A stretch of 64,000 nucleotides of DNA from BMS3ABIN04 sp964553325 (GTDB taxonomy: Bacteria > Bacteroidota > Ignavibacteria > Ignavibacteriales > Melioribacteraceae). Of this stretch, positions 52,733 through 63,100 are shown one piece after another. Each line of letters starts with the position of its first letter. Positions within the stretch are counted from its first letter, which is position 1. A model generated the notes under the pieces. The model worked only from the letters and a program-made list of their open reading frames with translations, was not told the DNA's origin and searched no databases. The stretch lies in the NCBI GenBank assembly GCA_964553325.1, contig CAZKKI010000056.1:1-64000 (forward strand). Direction: 5' to 3'. Position numbers and translations under genes: made by a program.

Positions 52733-52762
52733 TTGAAATAATTTTACTATTGTTTATATTTG
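52733..52762 (+). promoter_or_regulatory. Candidate Bacteroidota-type promoter
   Basis: TTG (52733) is followed after 19 bp by TATATTTG (52755-52762), the -33/-7 pattern TTG-N19-TAnnTTTG known in Bacteroidota. It points toward the barrel gene at 52867 with a leader of about 100 bases. Confidence 0.4.
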
Positions 52763-52866
52763 TAAAACAAAAATTTTCCCTTCAAACTTACACTAATATA
52801 AAAAATAACTTGTAAAAATTTAATAAACCTAATCGATTAATCGCTAACATAAATAAGGAGTATGCT

Positions 52867-53529
52867 ATGAGAAAATTTATACTAACCGCTATTTTTATAT
52901 TTGCAGGATATAGTTTTGCATCTGCTCAACCCTCTTTGGGTGTTTTTTTAGGATATGGAGTTTCATCTTTCGATAAAGAATTGGTTAGTGGCGTTGATTT
53001 GGGTGATGCCGCGGGCTATTTGCCGGTCGGCGTTCAAGTCGGTTACAGCTTAACCGGCTTGAGTTTCGGTTCCTTAAGTTTTTTAGGCGAATTCAATTAT
53101 TCGGCGGTTCCTTTTACCTACGAAACATTCGGTGATATAGGAAACGGAGAAATAAAAACTTCCGAAATAATGGTTAGTCAAACTTTTATAGGCGCCGTTT
53201 TTAAAATGAAATTCGGAACAAGTTTTTTTAATCCGTTCATTCGCTTGGGCGGCGGAGCATATTTAGGAAGCGTTAATCAAGAATTCACCCAAGACGTAAA
53301 AGATTATTTGGAGCAATTCGGAGCCACAATAGAAGATGCGGACATAGATTTTAAAACAGCATTCGGTTTCAATATTGGAGCGGGAACGGATATCCGCATC
53401 GGTCAAGTAACCGGTTTGTTCGGTGAATTTGTTTATCATATAGTTTCGCGGGAACTCGATATCGACGGGGCAGAATCAAATTCAGCGAACAACTGGGCGA
53501 TTTTAGTCGGCTTTCAAATTTCAATTTAA
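52867..53529 (+). CDS. Outer-membrane beta-barrel protein
   Basis: A 220-residue protein with a signal peptide ending ASAQ and porin-like strands (LGVFLGYGVSSF, VGVQVGYSLTGLSF, FIRLGGGAYLGSV, NIGAGTDIRIGQ, GLFGEFVYHIV). It ends WAILVGFQISI. Same class as the barrels on either side. A weak Bacteroidota-type promoter pattern lies about 105 bp upstream. Confidence 0.78.
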   Translation: MRKFILTAIFIFAGYSFASAQPSLGVFLGYGVSSFDKELVSGVDLGDAAGYLPVGVQVGYSLTGLSFGSLSFLGEFNYSAVPFTYETFGDIGNGEIKTSEIMVSQTFIGAVFKMKFGTSFFNPFIRLGGGAYLGSVNQEFTQDVKDYLEQFGATIEDADIDFKTAFGFNIGAGTDIRIGQVTGLFGEFVYHIVSRELDIDGAESNSANNWAILVGFQISI

Positions 53530-53548
53530 TTCCAACATTAAAATTAAA

Positions 53549-53576
53549 CGGAGGCATATATTGCCTCCGCTTTTTT
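53549..53576 (+). terminator. Rho-independent terminator
   Basis: CGGAGGCA pairs with TGCCTCCG with a 5-base loop and is followed by CTTTTTTG. It ends the barrel gene that stops at 53529. Confidence 0.85.
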
Positions 53577-53647
53577 GTATTCCATTTCTTTCGGAAATTC
53601 CGGTACAGTAAAAATTAGCTTTTTGTTTCTACAAAACATGCACCGCA

Positions 53648-54334
53648 CTATAAAATATTAAATTTACATACTACTAAAGCTTGAAAAGTTAAAATTTTAT
53701 AACTCACATCTTCAATAACGTCCGAAATACCGTAACGGAAAGTTAATTGTGGCGATAACGTAATTAAATTTGAAAGCCGTATGTCGATACCCGATCCCGC
53801 AGCTAAAGCGAAGCGGGTATTTGTATTTTTAAGGGTTTCCTTCGATTTTTGAGACTGTTGCCCCCCTTGAAAATAATAACCCGGCGTTGTAATTGTTATC
53901 TCGCTTTCAAGTTCGGCACTTAAATTAAAACCGAGAGCCGGACCGAAAAGAAAATATACACCGACATTCGGAATCCTATATTTAAACATCGTCTCCAGTT
54001 GAAAATATGATATACTTACATCGTTATCGATGTTAAAACTTACAACTTGCCCGCCTTGATTTTGTGAAGCCGTTTGAGAGGTCGAACCGCTACGGTTATC
54101 GTAAAACGCCATTGTGGTAAGTATTCCGAGCGATTTATCTCTGTTAAACGTCATATCGATCTGCGCCGTAAATGCCATACCGAAGCCGCTTCCGCCTTCG
54201 TCGATATCGGAACCGTTGTGAAGGTTAAAATTCAATCCCAACGCCGGTCCAATCGACATTCTGAATTGAGCGAAAGAAGAGCTAACAAATAGAACCAAGA
54301 AAAATATTACAAAATAATTAAGTATCTTTTTCAT
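53648..54334 (-). CDS. Outer-membrane beta-barrel protein (PorT-like)
   Basis: A 228-residue protein with a signal peptide ending SSFAQ and strands RMSIGPALGLNFNLHNG, GFGMAFTAQIDMTF, YFLFGPALGFNLSAEL, ALAAGSGIDIRLSN, LTFRYGISD and LVVCKFNIL at the end. The layout is that of PorT-type barrels of the FCB group. It is the last gene of the possible unit kinase - response regulators - repeat lipoprotein - barrel. Confidence 0.75.
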   Translation of the reverse strand: MKKILNYFVIFFLVLFVSSSFAQFRMSIGPALGLNFNLHNGSDIDEGGSGFGMAFTAQIDMTFNRDKSLGILTTMAFYDNRSGSTSQTASQNQGGQVVSFNIDNDVSISYFQLETMFKYRIPNVGVYFLFGPALGFNLSAELESEITITTPGYYFQGGQQSQKSKETLKNTNTRFALAAGSGIDIRLSNLITLSPQLTFRYGISDVIEDVSYKILTFQALVVCKFNIL

Positions 54335-54373
54335 TTTATCCTCCGGTTGAAGTTTGTTTAACTTAATTCATAG

Positions 54374-55084
54374 TTAAGGAATTGTATAAACTACCGATGT
54401 TGTATAATCGCTGCCGTTAGCGGCAATTTTTCCGTAGAAAGTGAATTTCCATTGCTGTCCGCTTGCCACCCCGGTATAACCGCCAAGTATATTCCACGAA
54501 TCTTTTGTAAAAACGGTTGTTCCGTCTCCGTTCAGCGTATCGTTAAATCCGTTTACTTGCACGTCAACTTTTACGATGGTTATATCAACGTTTGGTTTGA
54601 AAATAAATTCCGTGGTGTTCGGGTCTTGTCCCGCTCTGTGAGAAATTTCAATCGATACTTGAGAATTACCTCCTGTTCCTCCGCCGGCAACGGTATAATT
54701 CACGGTTACATTGAAACTTTGACCGCTGGCGGCAATTTGTCCCGTAATATCAAAAGTCCATTGCTGACCTTGTTGAACGCCGGTATATTCTTCAAGTTCG
54801 TACCAAGTGTCTTTTTTATAAACCGTGTTAGGATCGCCTTGAAGTTCATCGGTAAAATTTTGAATTTTAACTACTACTTTTTGAATTTTCACATCTACGC
54901 TGGGTTTAATCAAAAATAACGTTCCGCCTTGATTTCCCGGTTGGGTTTTCACTTCGAAGGAAACCGTACCGTTACCGCCGCCGATGTTGGGAATCAACGG
55001 GTTGCCCCCATCATCGCTACCGTTATTGCAGCCAAATACGGAGGCAAGTAACACTAATATTAATATTTTAAGTTTTGTTTTCAT
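54374..55084 (-). CDS. Lipoprotein with two tandem beta domains
   Basis: A 236-residue protein with a lipoprotein signal (Cys in SVFGCNN) and two homologous units of about 90 residues: VKIQNFTDELQGD...YKKDTWYELEEYTGVQQGQQWTF...GQIAASGQ and VQVNGFNDTLNGD...FTKDSWNILGGYTGVASGQQWKF...GKIAANGS, each ending in a VVYT/VNYT strand. The units look like immunoglobulin-like or C2-like surface domains with Asp/Asn-rich loops. No family recognised. It lies 2 bp after a response regulator gene, so co-transcription with the two-component system is likely. Confidence 0.75.
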   Translation of the reverse strand: MKTKLKILILVLLASVFGCNNGSDDGGNPLIPNIGGGNGTVSFEVKTQPGNQGGTLFLIKPSVDVKIQKVVVKIQNFTDELQGDPNTVYKKDTWYELEEYTGVQQGQQWTFDITGQIAASGQSFNVTVNYTVAGGGTGGNSQVSIEISHRAGQDPNTTEFIFKPNVDITIVKVDVQVNGFNDTLNGDGTTVFTKDSWNILGGYTGVASGQQWKFTFYGKIAANGSDYTTSVVYTIP

Positions 55085-55086
55085 TT

Positions 55087-55701
55087 CTACCTCCCGGTTC
55101 TTATTAACTTTTTATGTATGGTTGTATAAATATTTCTTATTTCCATCATTACATCTTGAACCGTTGTATTTAATTCGTTGGCAACAACATTGTAGGTTTT
55201 CCCGGTGGCAATTTTTTCGATAATGGATTTCTGAATGTCCGAAAAAGCTTTTTCAAATCCGTTACCGCCGAAATCTTTTTTAGTTTGTCTTAATAAAATT
55301 TTTCTTGCCACGTTCGGCGTCATCGGCGACCCGCCTTTTAATGTTATCTCTATTGTTTTAATCAGTTCATCGGGATTAGTTTTTTTGGGAATAAATCCAA
55401 CCGCACCCGCCGAGATTGCGTCAAACACATTTGTGTCGTCTTCGTATGCCGTTGAAATTAATATCAGAATGTTCGGATAATTTCGTTTTAAGTATTTTGC
55501 ACCTTCAATTCCCGAGATACCCGGCAATTTAAGATCGAGCAAAACCAAATCCGCTTTTTTCAACGAAGCGGAACCGAACGCATCATCGCAACTCGAAAAA
55601 GAACCTATAACTTTGAACTTGGAAACGGTGTTAAATATTATTTCCCAACCGTTCCGTATAAATTTGTTATCTTCAATTATTACCAACGAAATTTCCGCCA
55701 T
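55087..55701 (-). CDS. NarL/LuxR-like response regulator, divergent output domain
   Basis: A 204-residue response regulator with an intact receiver (acidic pocket IEDN, phospho-Asp D56 in LVLLDLKLPG, ISTAYEDD, KKTN). The C-terminal part aligns with the LuxR helix-turn-helix but lacks the LTxRE start and the usual SVxTVxxH recognition helix (here TTVQDVMMEIRNIY), so DNA binding may be altered or lost. It is a paralogue of the adjacent regulator. The start is uncertain: ATG at 55701 chosen, TTG at 55710 possible. Confidence 0.78.
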   Translation of the reverse strand: MAEISLVIIEDNKFIRNGWEIIFNTVSKFKVIGSFSSCDDAFGSASLKKADLVLLDLKLPGISGIEGAKYLKRNYPNILILISTAYEDDTNVFDAISAGAVGFIPKKTNPDELIKTIEITLKGGSPMTPNVARKILLRQTKKDFGGNGFEKAFSDIQKSIIEKIATGKTYNVVANELNTTVQDVMMEIRNIYTTIHKKLIRTGR

Positions 55702-55812
55702 CTGCAGCAATGTGACAATCCCGCTTGTTTTCTATCGAATTATAATTCGATAAAAGCAAAATGACACTACATAAACCTGTAGTTTAATTTTGGATAATTA
55801 AAATATTTGGTA

Positions 55813-56484
55813 TTATTTGCGTGGGGGTTGTATCAGACGTTTTTTAATGGCTTCCGCTACTGCCGCCGCTCTGGAATGAACTTCCAGCTTTTCGTAAATA
55901 TGCCTGATGTGGTAATAAACGCCGTCGACCGAAAGAAAGAGTTCGCTTGCTATTTCCGAATATGTTTTACCTTGCGCCATTAAATTGAGTATCTCTTCTT
56001 CGCGCCCTGTCAGTTTTTCGATAACCCCAACAGGTGTTTTAATTTCCTTGGTTTTCTGAAACGATCGAATTACTTTTCTGGCGATATTCGGACTCATAGG
56101 CGAACCGCCTGAATAGGCTTCGCGCAATGATTCGATAAGCTTTTCGGGTGATGTTTTTTTTGATAAATATCCTACCGCACCGGCGCACAGTGCGTCGAAT
56201 ATTTTTTCTTCATCGTCAAAAACGGTGCACATAACAATCGCTAATTTCGGAAATTTATCGCGTAAGTATCTTACGCCTTCGATTCCGGATATCCCCGGCA
56301 ATCCGATATCCATCAATACCAAATCCGAATCATCAAATATCTCGGTATGTTCGAATGCCTCTTCACAGCTACGGAAAGAATTTCTAACATGCATATCTTC
56401 TTGTTGGTTGATGATTGCCGTCCAACCTTCGCGTATGAATTTGTTGTCCTCAATAATTATGATATTTATTTCGTGCAAAGTCAT
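55813..56484 (-). CDS. NarL/LuxR-family response regulator
   Basis: A 223-residue response regulator. The receiver has IEDN (about 11-14), phospho-Asp D59 in LVLMDIGLPG, and KKTS. The output domain is a canonical LuxR helix-turn-helix: LTGREEEILNLMAQGKTYSEIA and LSVDGVYYHIRHIYEKL (in parts). It is directly downstream of the histidine kinase gene (about 12 bp) and is its likely partner. Confidence 0.9.
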   Translation of the reverse strand: MTLHEINIIIIEDNKFIREGWTAIINQQEDMHVRNSFRSCEEAFEHTEIFDDSDLVLMDIGLPGISGIEGVRYLRDKFPKLAIVMCTVFDDEEKIFDALCAGAVGYLSKKTSPEKLIESLREAYSGGSPMSPNIARKVIRSFQKTKEIKTPVGVIEKLTGREEEILNLMAQGKTYSEIASELFLSVDGVYYHIRHIYEKLEVHSRAAAVAEAIKKRLIQPPRK

Positions 56485-56495
56485 TTCTCAAGCAT

Positions 56496-59400
56496 TTATT
56501 TTAACGGAATTCGTAATTCCCACTTCGTCCCTTTACCGATAGCTGTATCCAAATTTACGATTCCTTCCATTTCCTTAACGCGGTTGTAGATATTTTTAAT
56601 TCCGTTGCGGTCGGTATGTTTGCCCGGATCGAACCCCATACCGTTATCTTTCACCAATAAAAATAATTCGTTTTTTTCAAAATATATTGTTACTTGTAAT
56701 TCGGTGCAATCGGAATGCTTAACCGCATTGGTTACCATCTCTTTAAAAATCAACCAGAGGTTTCGTCTCTGTTCCATTGTTATTTCCTTAACAACTGTTT
56801 TTTCGGGAATATCTATTTTGTAACCGATATTTTTACTTTCGCACAAATCCGAAACATACCGCCTGAATTTTGGAAGAACAATTTCCCAACTGTCGTTTTC
56901 CGGATTAATAGACCAAATAATATCGCTCATCATTTCACCCGCTTCGGTTGCGCTTTCAATTATCAGAGAAAGAAGATTCTTGACACTTTGCGTTGTTGTT
57001 TTTCCTATTTCGTTTAGTACCGCATTGGCAAAATAAACAATGCCGGTAATTGTGGCGCTTACTTCATCATGCAAATCTCGTGCAATTTTATTTCTGGTTC
57101 TTTCTATTTCCAACGCTTTGTTCAAACGGTAATTATGAATTTCCCAAAGAGTAAATAAAATTAAACCGACAATTATCAATTTAAACCACCACGTTAACCA
57201 AAAAGGGGGTAAAATAACAATTAACAACTTTGCTTCTTTCTTTGCCCAAACTCCATTACTGTTTGCCCCTTTTACTCTGAATAAGTATTCACCCGGTGCT
57301 ATATTTGTATAACTTGCCGTTCTTTTGTTTCCGCTGTTAATCCATTCTTTGTCGATTCCTTCCAATTTATACGAATATTTATTGTTCTCCGGGGAACTGT
57401 AATCAAGTACGGCAAATTCAATCGAGAAAAAATTTTGTCTGTACGTCAGCGTAACGGTATTTGTTTTCAGAATTTCGGGAAGTTTTAGCGGTTTGTTGAA
57501 AACTCTGAATTTAGTAAGCGTAACCGAGGGAATAAAAAATTTCTTTTTGACTTTTGAAGGGTAAAAATAAGTAATGCCTTCTGTTCCGCCCAAATAATAT
57601 TTACCGGATTTCCCAATGCAAAATGCACCGCCGTTAAATTCGAGATTTCTCAAACCGTCCGATTGTGTAAAATTTATAATGTTGAAGTTTTTAGTATCGA
57701 ATTTCGCTATTCCTCTGTTTGTGCTAAGCCACAAAAATCCGGAAGAATCGGGAAGTGCAGCATAAACTGTATTATCCGGTAATCCGTTATCAATTGTGAA
57801 AGTTTCAAATTCTTTTTTACCTGAATTGAATTTATTCAATCCTCCGCCCCACGTGCCGATCCATATCGTACCGGCTTTATCCTCGGTGATGCACCAAATA
57901 CTGTTGCTGCTAATGCTTTTGCGGTTATGTGATTCATGCAAAAAATTTTCAACGCGTTTTCCGTCGGCCGAAATTTTCGTCAGTCCGCCATGCATTGTTC
58001 CGACCCAAACATTATGTTTTCCGTCTTCGAACACCGAAAGAATCACATCATCTCTGAGTTTGCCGTTATTAGTATTGTATGGTATAATTTTATCTTCGTT
58101 TTCTATTAATTTGTATAAACCGTTGGAACACGTTCCAATCCACATAGCATTAGCATGATCCTCAAACAAAACCGAAATGCATCCGAACCCGAAATTAAGT
58201 TTTTCGTTCTTTTCGAACTTCTTTCGCTTTGTATTATAAATGTAAATCGGTGTCGATTGGTCGAATCCCACCCAGATATTTCCTTTGTGATCCTCTTCGA
58301 TTGCCGTTACGGTATTGCTTCCCGTTTCTTTGGCGTTTTGAAAAAAGTGAAGAAACTCAACGCTATTCTCCGGTTTGTAGCTTAGACCTCCTCCGTCCGT
58401 ACCGACCCACAAACCGCTTTTACTATCTTCGCAAATGGAAATTACTGAATACGGCGGTAAACTTTTCGGGTTGCCAGGTTCGTAGGAAATACACTTAAAG
58501 AATTGTTTGTTCTCATCGAACTTACTTATCCCTCCGCCATACGTGCTGATCCAAACTATTTTGTTTTTATCTTCAAAAAATGAAAACACCGCACCTTTTC
58601 CAACCGACCAGTTTTCCACGGGGTTATTTTTATATCTCTTAAATCGTCCGTCCTCCTTTTCCAAAATGTTAATTCCCTTATCGATTGTTCCAACCCACAA
58701 TCGATTGTTACTGTCGAAAAATATCGAGGAAACCCTGTTGCTGCTAAGGGAAAACGGATTTGCGGGTTCATATTGATAATTACGTAATAAACCACCGTTC
58801 GCATCGAAAACGAACAGTCCTTTACCGACGGAAGCGACCCAAATGCGGTTACGAACATCTTGAGTTATTTGAAAAATAATGCCGGTATCAAATTTTTGCA
58901 ATGCCGGATTGGCAATTTTAATGTTAAAATTTTTAATTAGCACTAATCCTTTCCATGTTCCTAACCACAAATTTCCGCTCCGATCGAAAAACATACAATG
59001 CAAGTGAATATCATAATTAAATATCGGAGCTTCTTTGTGAAAGCGATCTTGTAATTTCGAGTATTTGTAAAATTTACCCGATGTCGTTCCGACCCATAAG
59101 TTTCTTTTTATATCTTCTGCAATGGTAATGAAGTTAATTTTTTCCGAAACGGAATCGGCTTGTTCGGGTTCGTAACGAATAAAACTATCTTTCTCGAAAA
59201 CGTAACGGTTAAGTTTTCCGTCAAGCGTAAGTATCCATAAATTTCCATCCGAATCCACATATAATTTGCTTATCCAATTAGACGAGATCGAAGTCGGATC
59301 GGACGGGTTATGGCGGTATAGTATGAATTCATATCCGTCATATTTATTCAATCCTTCTTGAGTTGCAATCCAAATAAAGCCGGTAGTATCTTGAACGATA

Positions 59401-59576
59401 CTGAAAACCGTTGAGTGAGAAAGTCCGTCTTTTACGGAAAGCCTGTCGAAATAAATTTCGCCGGATTGAGGAAATACTTGGAAAATAAACGAAAAACTTA
59501 ATATGAAAATAAGGAAATCCTTACGGAATAAGAATCGTACTGAAGGGAATACCCGTTTTTTTGCGATGCGGCACAC
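56496..59576 (-). CDS. Propeller-type two-component histidine kinase
   Basis: A 1026-residue protein: signal anchor or peptide (about 20-37), many two-component-regulator propeller repeats (LSHSTVFSIVQDTTGFIWIATQEGLNKYDG type, repeated to about residue 690), a Y_Y_Y domain (YSYKLEGIDKEW), one transmembrane segment (about 785-810), a HisKA_3 dimerisation domain with DLHDE (phospho-His H836) and a HATPase domain (N box NAVKH about 950, DNGMGFD about 977). The periplasmic propeller should sense a ligand, often a polysaccharide product in FCB bacteria. The start codon is a GTG without visible ribosome-binding site, so the N-terminus is uncertain. Confidence 0.88.
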   Translation of the reverse strand: MCRIAKKRVFPSVRFLFRKDFLIFILSFSFIFQVFPQSGEIYFDRLSVKDGLSHSTVFSIVQDTTGFIWIATQEGLNKYDGYEFILYRHNPSDPTSISSNWISKLYVDSDGNLWILTLDGKLNRYVFEKDSFIRYEPEQADSVSEKINFITIAEDIKRNLWVGTTSGKFYKYSKLQDRFHKEAPIFNYDIHLHCMFFDRSGNLWLGTWKGLVLIKNFNIKIANPALQKFDTGIIFQITQDVRNRIWVASVGKGLFVFDANGGLLRNYQYEPANPFSLSSNRVSSIFFDSNNRLWVGTIDKGINILEKEDGRFKRYKNNPVENWSVGKGAVFSFFEDKNKIVWISTYGGGISKFDENKQFFKCISYEPGNPKSLPPYSVISICEDSKSGLWVGTDGGGLSYKPENSVEFLHFFQNAKETGSNTVTAIEEDHKGNIWVGFDQSTPIYIYNTKRKKFEKNEKLNFGFGCISVLFEDHANAMWIGTCSNGLYKLIENEDKIIPYNTNNGKLRDDVILSVFEDGKHNVWVGTMHGGLTKISADGKRVENFLHESHNRKSISSNSIWCITEDKAGTIWIGTWGGGLNKFNSGKKEFETFTIDNGLPDNTVYAALPDSSGFLWLSTNRGIAKFDTKNFNIINFTQSDGLRNLEFNGGAFCIGKSGKYYLGGTEGITYFYPSKVKKKFFIPSVTLTKFRVFNKPLKLPEILKTNTVTLTYRQNFFSIEFAVLDYSSPENNKYSYKLEGIDKEWINSGNKRTASYTNIAPGEYLFRVKGANSNGVWAKKEAKLLIVILPPFWLTWWFKLIIVGLILFTLWEIHNYRLNKALEIERTRNKIARDLHDEVSATITGIVYFANAVLNEIGKTTTQSVKNLLSLIIESATEAGEMMSDIIWSINPENDSWEIVLPKFRRYVSDLCESKNIGYKIDIPEKTVVKEITMEQRRNLWLIFKEMVTNAVKHSDCTELQVTIYFEKNELFLLVKDNGMGFDPGKHTDRNGIKNIYNRVKEMEGIVNLDTAIGKGTKWELRIPLK

Positions 59577-59616
59577 AGGTTTAATTTATTATTAAAAATA
59601 ATGTATTCCCTTTCGG

Positions 59617-60027
59617 TTAACGGAGCGAAATAATTTCCCAACTGTTTTTTTGTCCCATTCCACGGGATGAAAACCGGATTCTCATTTTCCTTGCCGATTT
59701 CGGTTTTAAAATTTTGGAAATACTTTCTTCGTTCGCTTTTGATATCAGCACCTCTATTTCGCTACCTTCCGCTAACGGTTTTGTTGACGCTCCGTATCCG
59801 TGTACGGTATCTATTCTTATTATTGCATGATTTACGTTATCTTTTGTATCGACGGAGATTACTGTTGCGGTGACGTCCGCGGTACCGGGAGGTAATTGTG
59901 CGGCATGTGATTTTTTCAACATTTTAGTCTGCCCGTTCTCTTGAATGTTTGTATCCTTCGATGTGCAGCAGCTTATTAACAGAAAATTTACCATAACGAG
60001 AATTAAAATTTTTACGGCACTTTTCAT
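59617..60027 (-). CDS. Small lipoprotein of unknown function
   Basis: A 136-residue protein with a clear lipobox LLISC, a short disordered linker and a compact C-terminal domain (TADVTATVISVD, IIRIDTVHGYG, GSEIEVLISK, RKMRIRFSSRG) that may be an OB-like barrel. No family recognised. It lies 40 bp upstream of the kinase gene on the same strand. Confidence 0.72.
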   Translation of the reverse strand: MKSAVKILILVMVNFLLISCCTSKDTNIQENGQTKMLKKSHAAQLPPGTADVTATVISVDTKDNVNHAIIRIDTVHGYGASTKPLAEGSEIEVLISKANEESISKILKPKSARKMRIRFSSRGMGQKNSWEIISLR

Positions 60028-60123
60028 TACTAAACCTTATAATTTAATTAACCATATAATGAAATTTTTTCATAAAATAAGTTTTCACTAACTGAATGTC
60101 AAGATGTTTTTCCAAATACGTTT

Positions 60124-60149
60124 GGGCTTTCCGTTCCAGCGGAAAGCCC
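60124..60149. repeat. Strong hairpin without T-run
   Basis: GGGCTTTCCG (60124-60133) pairs perfectly with CGGAAAGCCC (60140-60149) around a 6-base loop. It lies between the stop of the large secreted protein (60196, minus) and the small lipoprotein gene; no run of T follows on either strand, so it is terminator-like only in shape. Confidence 0.65.
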
Positions 60150-60195
60150 GTAATGAAGATATTTTTCCTGAACGAAAATTTACATCGGTTGAAAA

Positions 60196-63100
60196 TCATT
60201 TTAACAATACCAATTTCTTTGAATCGGTAAACTCACCTGCTTTCAAAATATAAAAGTAAACTCCGCTCGAAATATTTTTAGCCGTAAAAGTAACACGATA
60301 TTTGCCCGCACTTTGTCTTTTGTTTACAAGCGTTGCAATTTCCCGCCCTAGAAAATCGTAAATTTTCAAGTTCACCTTTTCAGCAACTGGTATCGAATAT
60401 TCAATTACGGTTGTTGGGTTAAAAGGATTCGGGTAATTTTGACTTAAATAAAATTCGGTCGGCAATTCCTCTATTTTCTCAATATCTACCAAATAATCGA
60501 TTGGTATTGTCAAATTTCCTCCGTTGGTGGCAATATTAACTTGCCCGACATACGTTCCTTCATGTAGATTTTGAGCATTTAGCGTTAACGTAATTGTTTG
60601 GGAAGCACCGGGTTGTATCGTACCGCTTTTGGGTTGAACGGTTACCAACGGATTTGATTCTTCCGTGACCGTAATCTGTCCGCTGGTTGTACCGGTTGCA
60701 CCTTTATCGTCAGTAACCGTTAAAGAATATGTGTACGTGTTAGCCTGAGAATATGCATGAGTAGTTGATTTTTCATTGCTTGTTGTTCCGTCGCCGAACT
60801 CCCAATAATATTGGGTTATCTGCCCGTCGTTATCATACGATTGGGAAGCATCGAAAGTAATTGACTCGTTCACTTCCGCCTGGGTTGTGGAAACTTGAGC
60901 AACTGCAACCGGATTTTGATTTCCGCCGCCTCCACCACCTACGGTTCCAACGGCTCTTACAAGAAAAGCACCGTTTTCAAATCCACTTATCGTATTAATG
61001 TTCACATATTGCGAAGTTGTCCAATCATAATAATAGCACTTATTTGGAATTTGTGCATCGTAATCGGCACCGGCGGGATAGTTTATGTAACTTGAACTTG
61101 TCATTAGTTCAATGTAGAAAGTTTCTCCCGCATTAAAATTAAGAGCCGGATTAAGCGTTATCGTGTACCAATCCCCTTCCTGCGACAGCGAAAGGCTTAA
61201 GTACCCTTCCGAAAGCAAATTACTGCTTGCATCGTAAATAGCGGCGTAAACATCGTTGGTTACGGCATTTTCCGTTCGCATAAAGAATTGAAAAGAATCC
61301 ATTTGGAAATCAAAATTACCGAGATTGAATTCCGTTAACCAATCGAAATCCGTACCGTCTCCGAACCCTATAAAACTATCCGACGAATTATCTCCATCGT
61401 CCAAAAAGATTACGTCATTGCCCGAAATCGAGCCCGGTTCGCATTTACTTCCGAAGTTTTTGTTCGGTATAAATCCCGGTTTAAGCGAATAGTTATCGGT
61501 GCTTGCAAAATTTTTACAGAATTTACCTTTACTCTTTTGCCCACGCTTAACTTTGTGAAGAACCGCTGTTCCAGCCGATGTTTTGGCAAAATTACCCGTA
61601 ACCGTAATGTTAAAATTCATCGGTGCGTTTCCGTTATTGCTCAACTCGAAACTTGTCGAACCTGTTTCTCCCGGACGAGATTGCAAAGTAAGACTTTGCA
61701 CATTAACAACCGGCACCGGTGTGCCGGCAGCTGAAGCTTGTCCCATAAATGCACCGCGACCGTGAGTTCCCGCTACAACTCGTCCATCCGATTTCCTTGA
61801 CGCCAAGTAATTCACAACCACGTTCCCTATTACATCGGGGCCTTCAAGCATCCAGACGGTTTGGTTCCCGTTTAGCTGGGTGGTTGAATAAACACCCGTG
61901 CTTGTTGCCACCAAATATAGCGTTCCGTTGCTCGTAGGAAGTATCGTTGCGCCACGTATTGAAGGACCGGGACTTTGCTGTGTTCCTTCCAAATTGCCTT
62001 CTACCGGAGTAAAAGACTGCCCTCCGTTATTGGAATGATAAATTCCCACAATGTTATAGTTTGAAAATATCACTAATAATTCATCACCGTTATCGGGATT
62101 AACGGCAATGTTATGAATATAATAAAGCGGTTCGAGTCCCGAAATTGAAATATCAACCGCACCTGAAGTCGCAGTATTGGCGTTATCCAACCGATACAAT
62201 TTCGGTGAGCCGCTCGGATTCTGCGAAAAATCCACAGCTCCGTAATACAATCTGTGAGCCGGATTACTTTTGGAAATTGCCAAAGCCGAAATCACATATT
62301 CCCCGGGAGCACTGAGATTATCCAATTTCGTCCATCCCGTTGTAATTCCTTCACCATACGACGGATTGTTGGGTAGTGAGTTTAATTGATCATTCCGCCA
62401 AAGAACATTTCCCGCCGGATATATCATAATATTTTCGTCCGACGGATCGATAACAAACGGATTGACGAACAGTTGATTCGTTGCATCTTTTGGTGTTATG
62501 TTCGAATAATTCGGATACTCCCTAACCGGATTTCCGTTTTGATCGTATTCCACTCTAAGAACCACACCGTTTTGAATTTCCGTGTAAGGATAATTCTTTC
62601 CGAAATACGCATAGGCGCCGTCGCCTGAACTGACGTCGTATGACGGGGATGTTTGTATACCGTCAAACCTGAAAGAGGGCGAACCGTTATCTTGCGTTCC
62701 TCCCATGATTCTGTCGTCTCCGGCTATATCGGGAATTGTTATCATATAAAACTGAGTTACGTTGTATCCGTTGTTTTTATTTTCCCACGGGAAGAAGGTA
62801 TCGTAGTTTGTGTTTGTTATATCGGAAGTGTAAGCAAGCCCACCGTCGTTTCCCCACCACATAGCGTTCGGATTTGTCGGATCGAACGCGAAAGAGTGAA
62901 TATCCGGATGAAAGGTGGGATAGAAAAATTCTTGCGGATGATACCCGCCGATTAAATCGTTTTTAACATCATTAGGCTTGGTCGAAAAACCATTTGTAGA
63001 TCTGAAAAGGCTCGTTGCGCCGATTAACACGAAATTTTCGTCGTCGGGTTTTACGGCAAGTACCATATTGTAGCTATTCTGAGTGTGAATATAATCTTCT

